Shown: one piece after another, positions 1 to 10,951 of the stretch | How the letters are laid out: each line of letters starts with the position of its first letter | Position numbering within the stretch: the first letter of the stretch is position 1 | Assembly: GCF_052857255.1 (NCBI RefSeq) | Contig: NC_135502.1 | Location: 190,041,257-190,105,256 of the forward strand | Reading direction: 5' to 3' | Source: Amblyomma americanum | Taxonomy: Eukaryota; Arthropoda; Arachnida; Ixodida; Ixodidae | Length of the DNA: 64,000 nucleotides | The notes under the pieces: generated by a model | Told to the model about the DNA's origin: nothing | Databases searched by the model: none | The model's input: only the letters and a program-made list of their open reading frames with translations | Program-made: the position numbers and the translations under genes

Positions 1-944
1 TGAGCAGTCCTTACTGCAGCGGCGTAGGTCATGGCCTGGGGTTCTGTGGCCGTCGGGGTGCCAAGTGCCTGTTGCACTTCTTCCCGTACCACGTTCATCA
101 GAGTCGATGCTTGTGGCTGTGGGGAGGATGGCAGTAATAGGCGTAGCTCCTCTCGGACGATTTCGCGGATAACGTCCCGCAAGCTGTCGCTGGTGGTGGC
201 CGGCGTGTCCGAACGGATTGCATAGGCAGAGGAAGGGCGGTTGTACTGCTGAGCTCGGACGTCGAGGGTCTTCTCAATCGTGCAGGCTTCCTGCATGAAT
301 TCCTCGACCGTTTTTGGCGGCTGACGGACGAGGCTGCCAAAGAGTTGTTCTTTTACGCCGCGCATTAAGAACTGAACTTTCTTTTCCTCGGTCATCCCGG
401 GATCGGCGCGGCGAAATAGGCGCTTCATCTCCTCGACGTAGCTGCGGACGGGCTCATTCGGAAGCTGGATCCTGGACTCGAGGAGTCGTTCGGCTCTTTC
501 TTTCCTCACGACACTGGTAAATACCTTCAATAGTTCTCTCTTGAATAGCTCCCATGTCGTAAGGGACTACTCGTAGTTTTCGTACCACGTGCGTGCGGAG
601 CCATCCAATGAGAAAAAAACGTGTCCAATCTTTGCCGCATCATCCCACTTGTTGAATGACGCCACGCGCTCAAATTGATCCAACCATTCTTCAGGGTCTT
701 CGCCTAGGGATCCATTGAAAGTTGGCGGCACCCGCGGCTGCTGCAGTATGATCGGTGTCGACATCTTCGGCGAGATTGCGGTGCTCGTAGCCGCGTCTTT
801 TCGCTGTCTTGTGCGGTCCGGCAGTTTCCCGAATTCAGGCTCCTCTCCCTGGAGACGTCGGCTGGCTCGCTGAGCTGCTGGCTCGTCCTCGGGTGCGAAG
901 CGCTCAGGGCTGGCTTCACGACTTGAAGGGGGCGTCCGGAACAT
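1..944 (-). pseudogene. Ty3/Gypsy-type Gag, partial, one in-frame stop
   Basis: Minus-strand Gag polyprotein of an LTR retrotransposon; such proteins assemble the particle that packages element RNA. From the first Met at 944 the reading shows a Pro-rich lead, then the retrotransposon-gag fold: PPTFNGSLGEDPEEWLDQF, ARTWYENYE, and further on MKRLFRRADPGMT and FLMRGVKEQLFG. A TAG at 567-569 interrupts it, but the same frame reopens at once (SLTTWELFKREL) and stays open to the window edge, so this is one gag with a single nonsense change. Its downstream end, zinc knuckle and pol lie outside the window. It is homologous to the gag at 7629-8900 but better preserved. Inferred inactive because of the stop; a sequencing error at one base would be the alternative. 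Confidence 0.85.
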
Positions 945-952
945 GGAAGGCT

Positions 953-969
953 ACCCCGCACCTCCACCA
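953..969 (-). promoter_or_regulatory. Probable tRNA primer-binding site
   Basis: On the minus strand, two or three bases after the LTR end, the sequence reads TGGTGGAGGTGCGGGGT. Primer-binding sites of LTR retrotransposons lie just inside the 5' LTR and start with TGG, the complement of the tRNA CCA end. The Gypsy element at 7085 has a similar stretch (TGGTGGGGCCGCTGGGT) in the same place. The priming tRNA was not identified. Confidence 0.5.
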
Positions 970-971
970 GA

Positions 972-1388
972 TGTCACGTAGTGGTGACGGCAGTCGAGGC
1001 AGCGATGAAGACGGACGAAAGGATCTTCTAAAAGAACTGTTTATTGGGCTGACTTGCACCCAAAATGGACTGAATCACTCGGCGGCGGCGAAGCGACAAG
1101 CGTGCTCGGCGGTCGTCGAATAGAATGCCCGCCGCTGTCGGCCGTGCTCAATTTAAAGCTGATAGCGAACATTCGAGATAAAGGGCGCAAAGTTACTAGA
1201 ACATTCCGGAACAACGTAGAATCAGCTTTGCCTGGCTGCGATCAATCGAGATAAATCTAGTCGCGTCTTGCGTCGCAAACAAAGCGATAAGGTGGTGTCG
1301 CGGCAGATTTGAAAAACGAACAAACACTGCAAATATTCGCGGCAATACAACGGAGGTGTGACAACTGATATGCCCGAAAGTTATCACA
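972..1388 (-). repeat. 5' LTR of the minus-strand Gypsy element
   Basis: Candidate 417-bp LTR read on the minus strand. It begins TGTGATAACT (1388 downwards) and ends GTGACA (972), with TG...CA ends typical of LTRs. An AATAAA poly(A) signal lies near its 3' side (gcccaataaacag, about 1045). It sits directly upstream of the primer-binding site and gag. The outer edge also forms an imperfect 10-bp inverted repeat (1357-1366 with 1379-1388). No second LTR lies in the window, so the boundaries rest on terminal bases and context only. Confidence 0.5.
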
Positions 1389-2106
1389 TGGTACTTGTGA
1401 CGCTGGTTTTTACTGTTGGTAAAAAAGAAAATAACGTGTTCTTGTACCCATTGTGGAGAATGAACGTAGCAATTAGAGCGCTGTGAGAGCTTTTAGTGCA
1501 GAAGCAGTAAGCAAATCGCTGAATTTATATACCAAAAATTTCACTACTCTAACATAATGCACCAGTCAGCAGTGTCCTTCCTTTCAGGGCCACAGTCTGG
1601 CCTTGCAATCTATTGTTTTTTTTAATGCAAGTAATGTTGTAAAAGCAGAATTATTCACAAACCTTTTTTGTGCATGGAAGGTCAACTATAGCCCTTGGTT
1701 CATACTTCTGCTTTATTCCGTCCTTCTGTGCTTTGCCCCACTTCTGTGGCTGATCAGTCGGTGACAGTCTGTCAAAAGTTCTTGCTCCATTAATATGTAA
1801 CAGAGAAGCCACAATGTGCTTACATTTGTAGTTTCTGTAAAATAAAATCCAGAACAGCACTTGCAGACATTCGAGTTACCTCAGTCTTAACACCTATTAT
1901 ATGAATTAAAAAAGGTCCTTAAATGCGAACTTGATACTATCATTATTAATTAGAGGGTCAGAAACTTGAAGGGAAGAAACTCTTAAAGAATGTTTTGAGC
2001 TTTTTTCACAGCCAAGTTCTATGCATATAAAAAAGTTAGTCAGCGCAGGATGCTGTCATTTTTGGCTTTTGTCTCCCAGATATTAAATTTACTGTACTCC
2101 GTACAT
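1389..2106. other. No gene recognised
   Basis: AT-rich stretch with short homopolymer runs. No open reading frame here resembles a known protein and no repeat ends are evident. Confidence 0.5.
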
Positions 2107-2367
2107 CTACAATTTGAGCCGACAGTCGAGCGGAAAGAGATCATACCCTGCCTTGCAGGAGCAGCTGGCTCGATCAACCGCCGAGTTACACACGGTGGTC
2201 TTAACTTCGTGTGGGGCATTTTTGAGTGCGGTCGTTTGTAAAACAAATGCCAGGAAATTAAAACGACCATTCTCAGCTGCTTCAATGGAGCACTCAACTA
2301 CATGGCCTGCATAGTACACGTCCTCTGCTTCGATGAGGCAGCGACTGGTCTCGCACGCCTTGTCCAC
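2107..2367 (-). pseudogene. Possible SWIM zinc-finger protein fragment
   Basis: An 86-residue minus-strand frame with a plausible protein-like pattern: EDVYYAGHVVECSIE, then FNFLAFVLQTTALKNAPHEV, then ASCSCKAGYD. The CSCKAG core resembles the CxC half of SWIM fingers found in the uncharacterised, often transposon-associated, YqaJ/SWIM proteins common in tick genomes. The expected downstream CxH half is not clear, since the frame ends DCRLKL and then stops. No flanking exons or upstream domain are seen. It could be a decayed exon of such a protein or a chance reading frame; function is not assigned. Confidence 0.35.
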
Positions 2368-3216
2368 ATAGCAGTTGATGCTGCTCAGTGGCTGGGCGAC
2401 TGCAAAGAGAAACGTTCGAAAGTTAGCATATTATCCCCGAGACAGCGCTGCGGTTACGTCGCAGCACGCAGAGGCGAAATGAATGCCGGAGAGGCTGATT
2501 ATTCTGCGGCAGCAACGATAAAAACACGATCATGCATGTACGTACGTTGCCGTTAGTAAATTAGGTGTAATTGCACTGCGCACATGCTTCTGACTACACT
2601 CAAAAATGCGCGTCAAGCAAGGCTAATCTTCTAGCTTTAATCGATAGCCTACTTTCAATAGAAATTCGCGATCCGCGCGCATCACGTGCCACCGCGCCAA
2701 GCGCACCTCACAACAACATCGCTCACAACATTCACGACCCTACATCAACATCAAACAATCTTATATTGCGTCGTAAACCGTCCAGCCGCACATCTGGCGT
2801 ATGTCCCTAACTCGAATAAACAAAACGCACATAGAAGACAACCGGCATTGCTGAAGGCAGACAGTCATTTCCGAAGCAAGTAGGCATAGCAGGCGCCCGT
2901 CGCGGCGACCGCTCGAGCGCACGTGCGTTCGCCGCGATGTACTCTTTTTTTAACCTTTGAAAGCGGCAGTGATCGTGATTCAGCGTAGTTTTGCTTACCT
3001 GAGATTCTATCGCCACTGTCTGCGTTGTTCATTAGTCTTCAGTGACGGACAACAAAACGTTGAAGCGAACCTGAACGTACCTACTAGCAGCCGGGGCAGT
3101 CGACACAGGCGCACGGGAGTCCTTGCCGTGACGTCACGTCGGCTGGCCGTGAGGAGGTGCCACTCAAACTTCTCGGGGCTAATCCCCATCAAACGGTCGA
3201 GTGGTCTTCAAGTGGA
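2368..3216. other. No gene recognised; should hold the 5' part of the Tigger-like transposon
   Basis: I see no protein of known type. The 5' inverted terminal repeat of the transposon whose transposase starts at 3217 should lie here, but I could not find a counterpart of the 3' terminus at 4580-4668 by eye, so the 5' end may be lost or diverged. Confidence 0.4.
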
Positions 3217-4452
3217 ATGGCGTGCTCACGCGCTCAGTATACAGCTGGCTTCAAGCGCAACGCTATTCTGCTTGCTGAGAAAGTGAGAAATTCAGCGGCT
3301 GCAAGACATCTGGACGTCAACGAATCGGCGATCAGGAGATGGAGGAATTTCGCGATGAATTGTTTAACTGCAACAGCCTGCGAAAAGGCTTTCGGGAACC
3401 AAGAAAGGCCGCTTCCCGGAGTTGGAGCGTCGCCTTGCAGAGTTCATTAGCGAGCAACGTTCCCGGCTTCTTGGAGAAAACATTGAAATGCTTCAGTGCA
3501 AAGCACAGGAAACTTGCGCGGGACACGGGTTTGACCCAAAATCAGTTTAAGGCATCGCGAGGCTGGGTGCAGACGTTTATGCGAAGGGCCGGGTTCTCCC
3601 TTCGACGCACGACTTCTATCTGCGAGAAGCTGCCCGGGGACATCGAATCAAAACTTCGAGACTTCCAGCGCTACGTCATCGATCTTCGTTGCTCTACCAA
3701 CAGCTCACTTGGACATATAGGCAATGCCGACCAGACACCCGTGTATCTAGACATGCCTATGTCCAGAACAGTGCACAAGTCTGGTGAGCATGAAGTTCGT
3801 CTTCGGAGCACAGACAACGAAAGACATCGGATTACCGTTATGCTGGCATGTGTGGCTGGCGGCCGCAAGCTCCATCTATTCATCATTTTTCGCCGGAAGA
3901 CGATCCCGAAGGGAACTTTCCCGAAAGAAGTTATCTTGCGCTGTCACGAAAAAGGTTGGATAGACTCGAATCTTGTCATAGATTGGATACAGAGCGTGTG
4001 GGACCGAAGGCCAGGCGCAATGCTGTATCTGGAAGCAATATTGGTTCTGGACTCTTTCCGAGGTCACCTGACACCCGCAGTCAAACATAAGCTACAGCGT
4101 TGTTATACCGGGTGGCATGACCTTCATTCTCCAGCCTCTGAACGTTTGCATGAACAAGCCCTTTAAGGATCGCTTGCAAAAATTACACTGGGAGTTGATT
4201 GAAAGCGGATCAACAACACCTGCAGGTAGGCTGAAATGCCCAAGCGCGTCTGCCGTTGCCCAATGGGTTTGATCAGCCTGGTACGGGCTGCCTTATGATT
4301 TGGGCTACCGCGCATTTAAGAAATGCCCGTTTTCAAATGCTCTAGACGGAAGCGAGGACGACCTGCTGCGCGAGGAAGCTAGTGACAAGGAAGAGTGAAG
4401 CTGTGATGATGACAGTGACGGCGACAACAGTCGTGAGGATGAGGGTGTATAG
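3217..4452 (+). pseudogene. pogo/Tigger-type DDE transposase, frameshifted
   Basis: Relic of a Tc1/mariner-superfamily (pogo/Tigger, Pfam DDE_1 type) transposase. It starts at ATG 3217 with a CENP-B/psq-like helix-turn-helix (YTAGFKRNAILLAEK, AARHLDVNESAIRRWR). The frame changes near 3350, again near 3410 and back near 3530, then runs through FKASRGWVQTFMRRAGFSLR and the catalytic core to about 4100. Catalytic Asp 1 is in NADQTPVYLD (codon 3729) and Asp 2 in LVLDSFRGHL (codon 4050). After another frameshift the LQPLD motif of the family reads LQPLN (codon 4141), so Asp 3 is Asn. In-frame TGA codons occur at 4270 and 4396; an acidic tail ends at TAG 4450-4452. An AATAAA follows at 4477. Clearly non-functional. 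Confidence 0.85.
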
Positions 4453-4579
4453 GAATGCCTGTTTGGCTTGCATTTCAATAAAGTTTTCTTTGACCCTCAG
4501 AACTGTGCGATGTTGGTTCCTCGCGTCATATTTGGGTTTTTTGGTTGTTCTGTCGCACGCCCGAAATCTACCCTCACGT

Positions 4580-4668
4580 TACAATAGTAATTTTTTCCCC
4601 TTTTCTCTCCCTAAAAGTCGACCCTCGCGTTGCAATCGTGGTCGCGTTACATTCGAGTAAATGCGGTA
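4580..4668 (+). repeat. Candidate 3' terminal inverted repeat of the Tigger-like transposon
   Basis: The stretch ends attcgagtaaatgcggta, the reverse complement of a TACCGCATTTACTCGAAT-type start seen in pogo/Tigger-like transposons, and is followed by unrelated sequence. It lies about 130 bp after the transposase stop. The matching 5' repeat was not found. Confidence 0.45.
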
Positions 4669-5640
4669 AAACGCTGCTTCGCCCAATGGTTTACTCCTAA
4701 TAAGGTTCAATATTGTCGTCACGCTAAGAGGAACCTTTGTTTTTCACACGACATCTGACAGGCTTACCTCGACCAGGAAAGGAAGGAGAAAACAACTGAA
4801 ACGTTGTAAAAAACTTTCAGAGCCAATAAATAGAGGTAGCTGTACCAATACAGGGCCTGAACCGAAAACTGGCCCAGGTTGAAGAGGGCTGGCCAAATGC
4901 TAGAATATATTAACTAACAACTGTCAGTGTCAAAATTCTTGTGTGTGACTCTCTCAACTGCTGTTGGCATTTTGCAAGCTTTTTTGACAATTTAGTTTTC
5001 TGGCCTCTAACTTAAGGGCGTCCATTTGGAATCGAAGGTGGCCTAGATGTGAGTAACGGTGGACAATAAAGAGCCCAAATTTAAGCTAAAGGGTCGCGAA
5101 ATTATGTTTGAGAAAGTGAAATCAAATATGTGCAGTATGTAGTGGAAATGCCACTGAGCATGCTTGTCACAAGTCCTCGAGAGTCCTATCTGTAGCTGTG
5201 GCGGCTGGTGTACGAGTTGCTTTTTTTTCTTAATCTGGATGACCTTTCTTATGAAATCTAATGATGATATTAGTTTTTTGCTGGCGTCTAAGATTTCTTG
5301 GCCTGGTAGTGGTGGCTTATCAAAGCAACACCAAATAGAAGGAAAGAATGTGTCTGGCTGCGACATTGAGTGCAGACACCAAATTTTGGGTGCATATTTG
5401 CTTCTTGTTAGTGATGCGCAAGACATTTTAGCGATGTAGTAAACCACAACGACGAAGGCGTGATTACACCGCAGTCTATTCATTCCTAGCATCACCAGTA
5501 CTGAACTTGGACGACGTACACTTTTTTTCACCACTCCGCTGTTGAAACCGATACATACGAATGGCGAATGCCAAATGGTGATCAGTGTATAGTAATTTGC
5601 TTTACGCATCATTCCAAAGAACAAAATACGCAATTAGAAG
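4669..5640. other. No gene recognised
   Basis: Unremarkable AT-rich sequence between the Tigger-like element and the LINE fragment. The longer open frame on the minus strand (5043-5633) has no motif I recognise and no compositional support. Confidence 0.5.
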
Positions 5641-6000
5641 CTATCTATTTATTAACATTATCAGCCTGACTACACCCACAGCAAAGGCCTCTCCCATGCC
5701 TCTCGAATTAACCCTATTCTTTCCCGGCTTCGCCCACCCTATTCCTGCAAATTTCTTAACCTCATCCGCGCACCTAACCTTCTGCCGCCCCCTGTTAGGC
5801 TTACTTTCTCTTGGAAGCCACTCCGTTACCCTTAAGGACCAGCGGTTATTTTGCCTGCGCATTACATGCCCTTCCCAAGCCCATGTCTTCCTCTCTATTT
5901 CGACTAGGATATCATTTACCTGCGTGCGTTCCCTCATCTACTCTGTCGCTTTTGGTCTCATAACGTTACATCTATCATTTTTACATATTTCGAACAGATA
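5641..6000 (-). pseudogene. RTE-like LINE, 3' end of ORF2
   Basis: Minus-strand C-terminus of a non-LTR retrotransposon polyprotein, with the signature RERTQVNDILVEIERK, WAWEGHVMRRQNNRWSLR, VTEWLPRESKPNRGRQK, VRCADEVKKFAG. This tail is characteristic of RTE-type LINEs in arthropods. Upstream, about 5940-6000, the homology continues (IDVTL, DQKRQ) but is cut by stops. The 3' end at about 5641 carries the cagcctgactacaccc...aaaggcctctcccatg segment commonly seen at the end of such elements. The rest of ORF2 is missing, as expected for 5' truncation during target-primed reverse transcription. Confidence 0.75.
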
Positions 6001-6002
6001 TA

Positions 6003-6066
6003 ACCAGAAGAAGGATGCAGACAGACACACAGCACAACGCTGGGTCGTCCTGTGCGCCTCTCTCCG
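6003..6066 (-). repeat. Possible PLE terminus scrap
   Basis: On the minus strand this reads cagcgttgtgctgtgtgtctgtctgc, reminiscent of the ends of the PLE family at 11801-14251 (cagcgctgtgtttcg). The match is short and no coding part is attached, so this is tentative. Confidence 0.2.
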
Positions 6067-7084
6067 TGTGAATTTTTTATCTTGTCTTTAAAAGACGCTC
6101 TCTATATATTCCTTTAAAGACACGAGCTACTGCCTATAGTGTACTACCAGGGTCAGGGAAATAACGAGAAGTAGACCAGTGATACGAAAATTGCCTTTTC
6201 AGGAAAGGAAAGCGCAGTATCTGTCCATATTCTACGTGTACACTTGAACCGCGATGTAAGGGAAGAGGGGAAGGTGGGAGTGAGAGAGGCGCCGTATTGG
6301 AGGGCTCTGGAATAATTTCGACCACCTGCGGACGTTCATCATGCACTGATACCGTTTTGTGTTTCGCCTTCATCGAAACACAACCGCCGCGGTCGGGCTG
6401 GAACCTGGGAGCTCTGGTCAGTAGCCCAGCGTCAACCACCGTGGCGGTGCAAGTAGACCCAGACCGGCGGTGCAAGAACACCAGACCGTATAGTGATACT
6501 GATCTGGCTGGCATCGACATACCAAAGCGTCTCAATGGGATATATGTTCAGTCATATCTTCCTGGGTATATTTTTGTTCATATACATGTGCGCACTGAAG
6601 GCACCTTAGTTCCAGTCAAACAATAAGTACTGACTTTCAAATAGTAATTTCTTGGTATAGCTTCGCGGCCGTGCAGCCGAGCACAACCTACGGTGGTCGG
6701 CTGCATATATGCATAAAAAGGCAACACCATGTCCGTATGAGTTCGCCCCTTAGGGCATGTTGCACATATTGCAAGTTGCACAAAAGTAGCCTCACAATGC
6801 ATTCGGGGTTCGAAAACTTAAGATGAATAAAAGACAGTTAGTGAATTAGCTATACATAGCCAACCATTCTTGTGCTCTAAATGTTCAACAACATATGACT
6901 GTCGAGGTTCAGTGCATGCATTGGTGGGATTAACGAATATTGTGCAGAAAACTGCCGCAACGTGGGGGAAACACAGACAAGCACAAAACAGTATTCCTGT
7001 TTTAAACTCTCGTGTTCGTGTTGTTTTCAGTTAAAAAATTTCGTAACAGCAGAAGTGGAAATGCAAAAAATATTTTCTTGTGAA
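6067..7084. other. No gene recognised
   Basis: No protein, RNA or repeat family identified in about 1 kb. A purine-rich patch lies near 6258-6290. Confidence 0.5.
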
Positions 7085-7467
7085 TGTTAATTGTCTGTAC
7101 AAATTAATTTTGATAAGACGTTCAGTAATCACCGAGCGCCGTGTAGAAAAGCGAGAGTAGACGGTTTCCAGCGTCCAAATATCGACTGGCTATCCACATT
7201 TAAGTATCTTCCGACCTCATTTCCGGGATGGGCCACTGAAATTCAAGTTGTCCAAGTTGGCAGGAGCAGCATAGATATTGTCTCAGTACCAATCAATCCA
7301 GTGGCGCCATACTGCGGCCGAATTGTTTTAGATGGGACTTGCCGTGCCTTGCGCACTCTACGGGCTGGAGGCTTTATCTTCTTTCTCGCTCGAGCTCCCT
7401 GCTGTTTTTCACGCCCAGCACATCTAATTAAACCTGGTTTGAGGGCTTCGACCGTTTATCAGTAACA
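7085..7467 (+). repeat. Candidate 5' LTR
   Basis: The LTR end is supported by ...cagtaaca at 7460-7467, followed a few bases later by the primer-binding site. The start is a best guess: TGTTA at 7085-7089 is the inverse of the terminal TAACA and gives a 383-bp LTR. An AATTAAA poly(A)-like signal lies near 7426. No second LTR is available for comparison, so only the right boundary is reasonably secure. Confidence 0.35.
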
Positions 7468-7470
7468 TAT

Positions 7471-7487
7471 TTGGTGGGGCCGCTGGG
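7471..7487 (+). promoter_or_regulatory. Probable tRNA primer-binding site
   Basis: TTGGTGGGGCCGCTGGG starts four bases after the LTR end, with the TGG start expected of a primer-binding site. It resembles the one at 953-969. Confidence 0.45.
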
Positions 7488-7628
7488 TAACGGTCCATGT
7501 ACGGTGACCTTGAGGACACTCTTGACGTCAGTTCCCAACGCGTGGCTACAACACCAGTCCACAAGGCGAGCCGCGTCCAGTGAGGCCTACAACCAGAGTT
7601 CGACCAACTCGCAAGATCAGCAAGGCCC

Positions 7629-8900
7629 ATGACGTCCGCTACGTCTAGCCAGACAAGTCAGCTTTCCGGGAATGCCCCGCCGTTCGTCCTTCACACACCT
7701 CGGTCGCTCCCATCATTCCATGGTGAGAGGTTTGAGGACGTCGAAGACTGGTTGGCCAGCTTTGACCGTGTGGGGGGCTTCAATGAGTGGGACGGCGAGC
7801 GCAAGCTGCGGAACGTGTACTTCGCACTACAGGACTCGGCCAACACGTGGTATGAAAACCAGGAAGCTTCTTTCACTAACTGGGAGATGATTCGACGAGA
7901 GCTCTTAGCCACGTTCAGCACCAGCGAATGAAAGGAGAAGGCTGAAATTGCCTTGTAATCGAGATCGCAGAAACGAAAGCGTCTCCATGTTCATCGACGA
8001 CATGATGCGGCTCTTCAATCGCGCCGACCGTGCCATGCTCGAGGCCAAGAAGGTACGCCACTTAATGCGCGGCGTCAAAGAGCAATTGTTTTCGGACTGG
8101 TACGTGACCCGCCAAGGACGGTGGCCGACTTTGCTAAGGAGGCAACAAGCATGGCCCGTTCTCTGCAAGAGCGGGGCGCGCACTACGGCCGTCAGGCTAG
8201 TATAGAAGCTGCTCATCGCAATACGCCCACGTCGCTACCCACGGAGGAGCTTCAAGAGGTTGTGAGGAGCCTGGTGCGCGAACTCGAGAAACTTCGCTTT
8301 GAAGCTCCACAGGCCAGCATCGCTGCCATACCGGACGTGGCCCGAGATGAAGTCCGGCGAGCTGTTCAGTCGCCACCAGCTCCGCAGCCAGCGTCCTATG
8401 CGATGACATACAGTCAAGCACTACAAAGTCGTCCTGGACCAGTGAGACAAGCCTTTTCCCCCGTCACTCTTGTGCCTTCACCGCGGTACCCAACTGCAGC
8501 TGTACCCGTCGTACCGCAGGAGCCCCTGTCCACCATGAGCAAAGCGCGCGTTTGGCGTACGCCAAAGAAAAGGCCGCTCTGATACCACTACGGGGAGCTC
8601 GGCTACTTCCTCCGCCACTGCCCCAACCGCAGAATGGGCTTAAGGGGGTTTTCACCTGACGCACCGCGACCACGCTACAGAGAACGGCCGCGGGACATCG
8701 AGCAGTATCTGTCCGATAACGTGCAGCCGTCGACCTCGTGGCGACGCATGTCCCGGTCGCCATCCACAAGGCGGTTTTCTTCGCCAAGCCGCCCGTCTTT
8801 TTCTCGCCAGTTCAGAGGCGCGTCCCCACATCTGGAAAACTGTAGACGGCGTCCCCAGGCGGTAGGGCCGCCACTATTGGATCAAGAGCCTCCACCCGGC
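7629..8900 (+). pseudogene. Gypsy Gag with destroyed zinc knuckle
   Basis: ATG 7629 opens a Gag with LPSFHGERFEDVEDWLASFDR and NTWYENQEASFTNWEM, the retrotransposon-gag domain. In-frame TGA (7929) and TAA (about 7956) follow, with frameshifts near 7965 and 8110. The homology continues as FIDDMMRLFNRADRAM, HLMRGVKEQLF, then VADFAKEATSMARSLQERG and a Pro/Arg-rich region to 8580. The CCHC nucleocapsid knuckle sits at about 8580-8630, but the first Cys is a stop (TGA), the second is Tyr and the His is Tyr (YHYGELGYFLRHC), so three of four metal ligands are gone. An Arg/Ser/Pro-rich stretch follows. It is the same gag family as at 1-944. Confidence 0.8.
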
Positions 8901-8994
8901 GATTCGCGGCTACGATCCGACCGACGATGACCTCACCCGACGACCTCAAAGACAACGACGTGCTGCGACCGACTGGTGTCTGCCGAAATCCCAG

Positions 8995-9560
8995 TAATGG
9001 CTGATATTCGCGATGTGGCTGCACTTGCGGATACCGGCGTTGATTTTTCTGTAGGAGCAGTCGGTTAGCCACGGCCCTCAGAAAGGTTCTGACCCCTTGG
9101 TCTGGGCCACAGATTCGCACCGCCGGCGGCCATGTGGTTACGCCAATTGGCGTCTGCACGTCACGAATCCAGATCCGCGGTGCTACTTTCGCTGGTTGTT
9201 TTCCTGTGCTGCCCGAGTGCCTGAAAGACCTGATACTTGGTTTGGATTTTCATCGGGAGTACGGTGCTGTCATCAACGTTCAGGAGCTTGTCGTGTCATT
9301 TTCCACTCAACCCCGTGTTGACGGTGATACCGAGTCACGCGGGACTAAGTTACGCGTCTTTGACGACCACTTAATAATCCCGTCGAGAGCTAGCATGTTT
9401 GGTTGCCGTAGATTGCGACATCACTGGAACTCGTGGCATCGCTGAAACTAACATGTCGCTGCTCCTTGGTCGGCAAGTCTGTGTTGCTCGCGGAATTGTT
9501 TAGCTGAACAATGGTCGACCCGAGCTCTTGGTAACCAATTTTGGCTGTGAACCTCAGTGT
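8995..9560 (+). pseudogene. Gypsy aspartic protease region
   Basis: The retropepsin active site reads ADTGVDFS, with codons D-T-G at 9030-9038. Reading then stops at 9066 and resumes in another frame with VLTPWSGPQIRTAGGHV and IQIRGATFAGCFPVLPECLKDLILGLDFHREYGAVIN, the typical flap and C-terminal region of Ty3/Gypsy proteases. This domain would cleave the Gag-Pol polyprotein. At least two frameshifts prevent a continuous product. Confidence 0.75.
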
Positions 9561-9599
9561 TTGCCTGACAGAACAGATATTGCGTAATTCGAAGAACTC

Positions 9600-10625
9600 G
9601 GCGACTTCGCGGGACAGCATGCTTTGTCCGAAGCCTCGGCATCAGTGGAGAAACCGAGCACTCCCATAAAAACTGACATGAACCCGAACCTCCCGCCTAA
9701 TCAGAAATGCTGCCTCGAAAGCGTTAACCAGTCTTTCTGCGACTGCTTCGCCTCGACATCTAAGGTTAGGCAGACACCGCTCACAAAGCAACGAATTATA
9801 GTCGACGGCAACCAGCGGCCGTTATGTCAGCCGCCTTACCGGATCTCATCAAAGGAGCGTGATGCCATCCGCCGTCAAGTTCAAGATATGCTCTAGGACG
9901 ATGTGATACAGGCGTCGACGAGCCCGTGGGCGTCGCATGTTGTTCTAGTCGCAAAGAAAGATCGAACCCTACGGTTCTGCGTTGATTATCGATTTTTAAA
10001 CAAAGTCACGAAAAAGATGTTTGTCATCTGCCGCGCATTGATGACCCCCTGGACCGGGTGCGCCACGCCAAGTACTTAATTGTCATCGCTAGATTTACGC
10101 ACCGGCTATTGGCAAATCGAGGTGGACGAACTCGACCGGGAAAAGGCAGCCTTTATTACGCCGGACTGCCTCTAGGAATTCCAGGTGCTTTCTTTCGGCC
10201 TGTGCTCGGCTCCGGCAACCTTCCAGCGGATGATGGCTACCCTTATTGCTGATCTGAAATGGCAGTCCTTTCTCGAGTACTTCGATGACGTGGTCATGTT
10301 CTCTGATACGTTCGAAGAGCACCTGAGACGCCTGCGCGCTGCGTTCGAAGCAATTCGGTCGGCCGGTACTTCCCTAAAGTCCGAAAGTGTCACTTCGCTT
10401 TCGAAGAGTTGAAGTTTCTGGGCCACATCGTGAGTGCTAAAGGAGTTAGCCCCTACCCCAATAAGACAGCCGCCGTGCCTCCTTTTCCTGTACCCACGAA
10501 TAAGCGAAGCGTGCGCCGCTTTCTGGGTGTCTGCGCCTATTATCGACGTTTTGCGCAGAACTTCTCCCAGATCGCTGAACCCCTAACCCGCCTCATGAAA
10601 GATTCCGAACCGTCTTTTCTGGCGC
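9600..10625 (+). pseudogene. Gypsy reverse transcriptase
   Basis: RT domain in pieces: CLESVNQSFCDCFAS and RIIVDGNQRPLCQPPYRIS (thumb-proximal start of Gypsy RT), [28 protein letters not shown] (after a stop at 9894), and then the catalytic box YFDDVVMFS at about 10278-10304 with both Asp intact. The connection region follows: LKFLGHIVSAKGV, RRFLGVCAYYRRFAQNFSQIAEPLTRLMK. Frameshifts are near 10015, 10090-10190 and 10410. This enzyme would copy element RNA into cDNA. The catalytic residues survive, but the open frame does not. Confidence 0.8.
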
Positions 10626-10910
10626 GTGGGTAAACAGAAGGCCTTTCAAGACCTCCGGACTCGTCTCCAAAGTACGTCCATCCTCGGACACTTCGAAGCG
10701 TTGGCCGTCACTGATCTGCACCCAGAAGCCTCGGTGCGGTCCTTGTGCAGTGGCAGGATGGTCTCGAACGCGTATTCGCATACGCGAGCCGCACGTTGAC
10801 ACGATCTGAGGCAAACTATTCCACCACCGAAAACGAATGCCTGGCTTTGTGTGGGTTGTGACCAAATTCCGCCTTTACTTTTATGCCCGCCCTTCATGGT
10901 CGTCAGGCCT
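10626..10910 (+). pseudogene. Gypsy RNase H, truncated by PLE
   Basis: Continuation of the RT with RNase H-like pieces spread over frames: [46 protein letters not shown]. It aligns by order with the intact-frame RNase H at 22991-23440. It ends at 10910, where the PLE terminus begins; the last conserved motifs are missing. Confidence 0.7.
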
Positions 10911-10951
10911 TGGCGGAAAATCTTCAAGCGCCGACCAATCGTTAAAAAGAT

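Larger units (their letters stand above)
7085..10910 (+). mobile_element. Degenerate Ty3/Gypsy retrotransposon, 3' end lost
   Basis: LTR, primer-binding site, gag, protease, reverse transcriptase and RNase H follow in canonical Ty3/Gypsy order. Multiple stops and frameshifts in every domain show long decay. The element ends abruptly inside RNase H at the left edge of the PLE composite (10911). The integrase and 3' LTR do not reappear beyond the PLE at 17799, so part of the element was lost or rearranged when the PLE arrived. The same family occurs at 21380-24165. Confidence 0.85.

Noticed and set aside
5043..5633. 196-residue minus-strand protein
   Set aside because: No recognisable domain or repeat, with low-complexity Lys and Phe runs; it looks like a chance open frame in AT-rich DNA.
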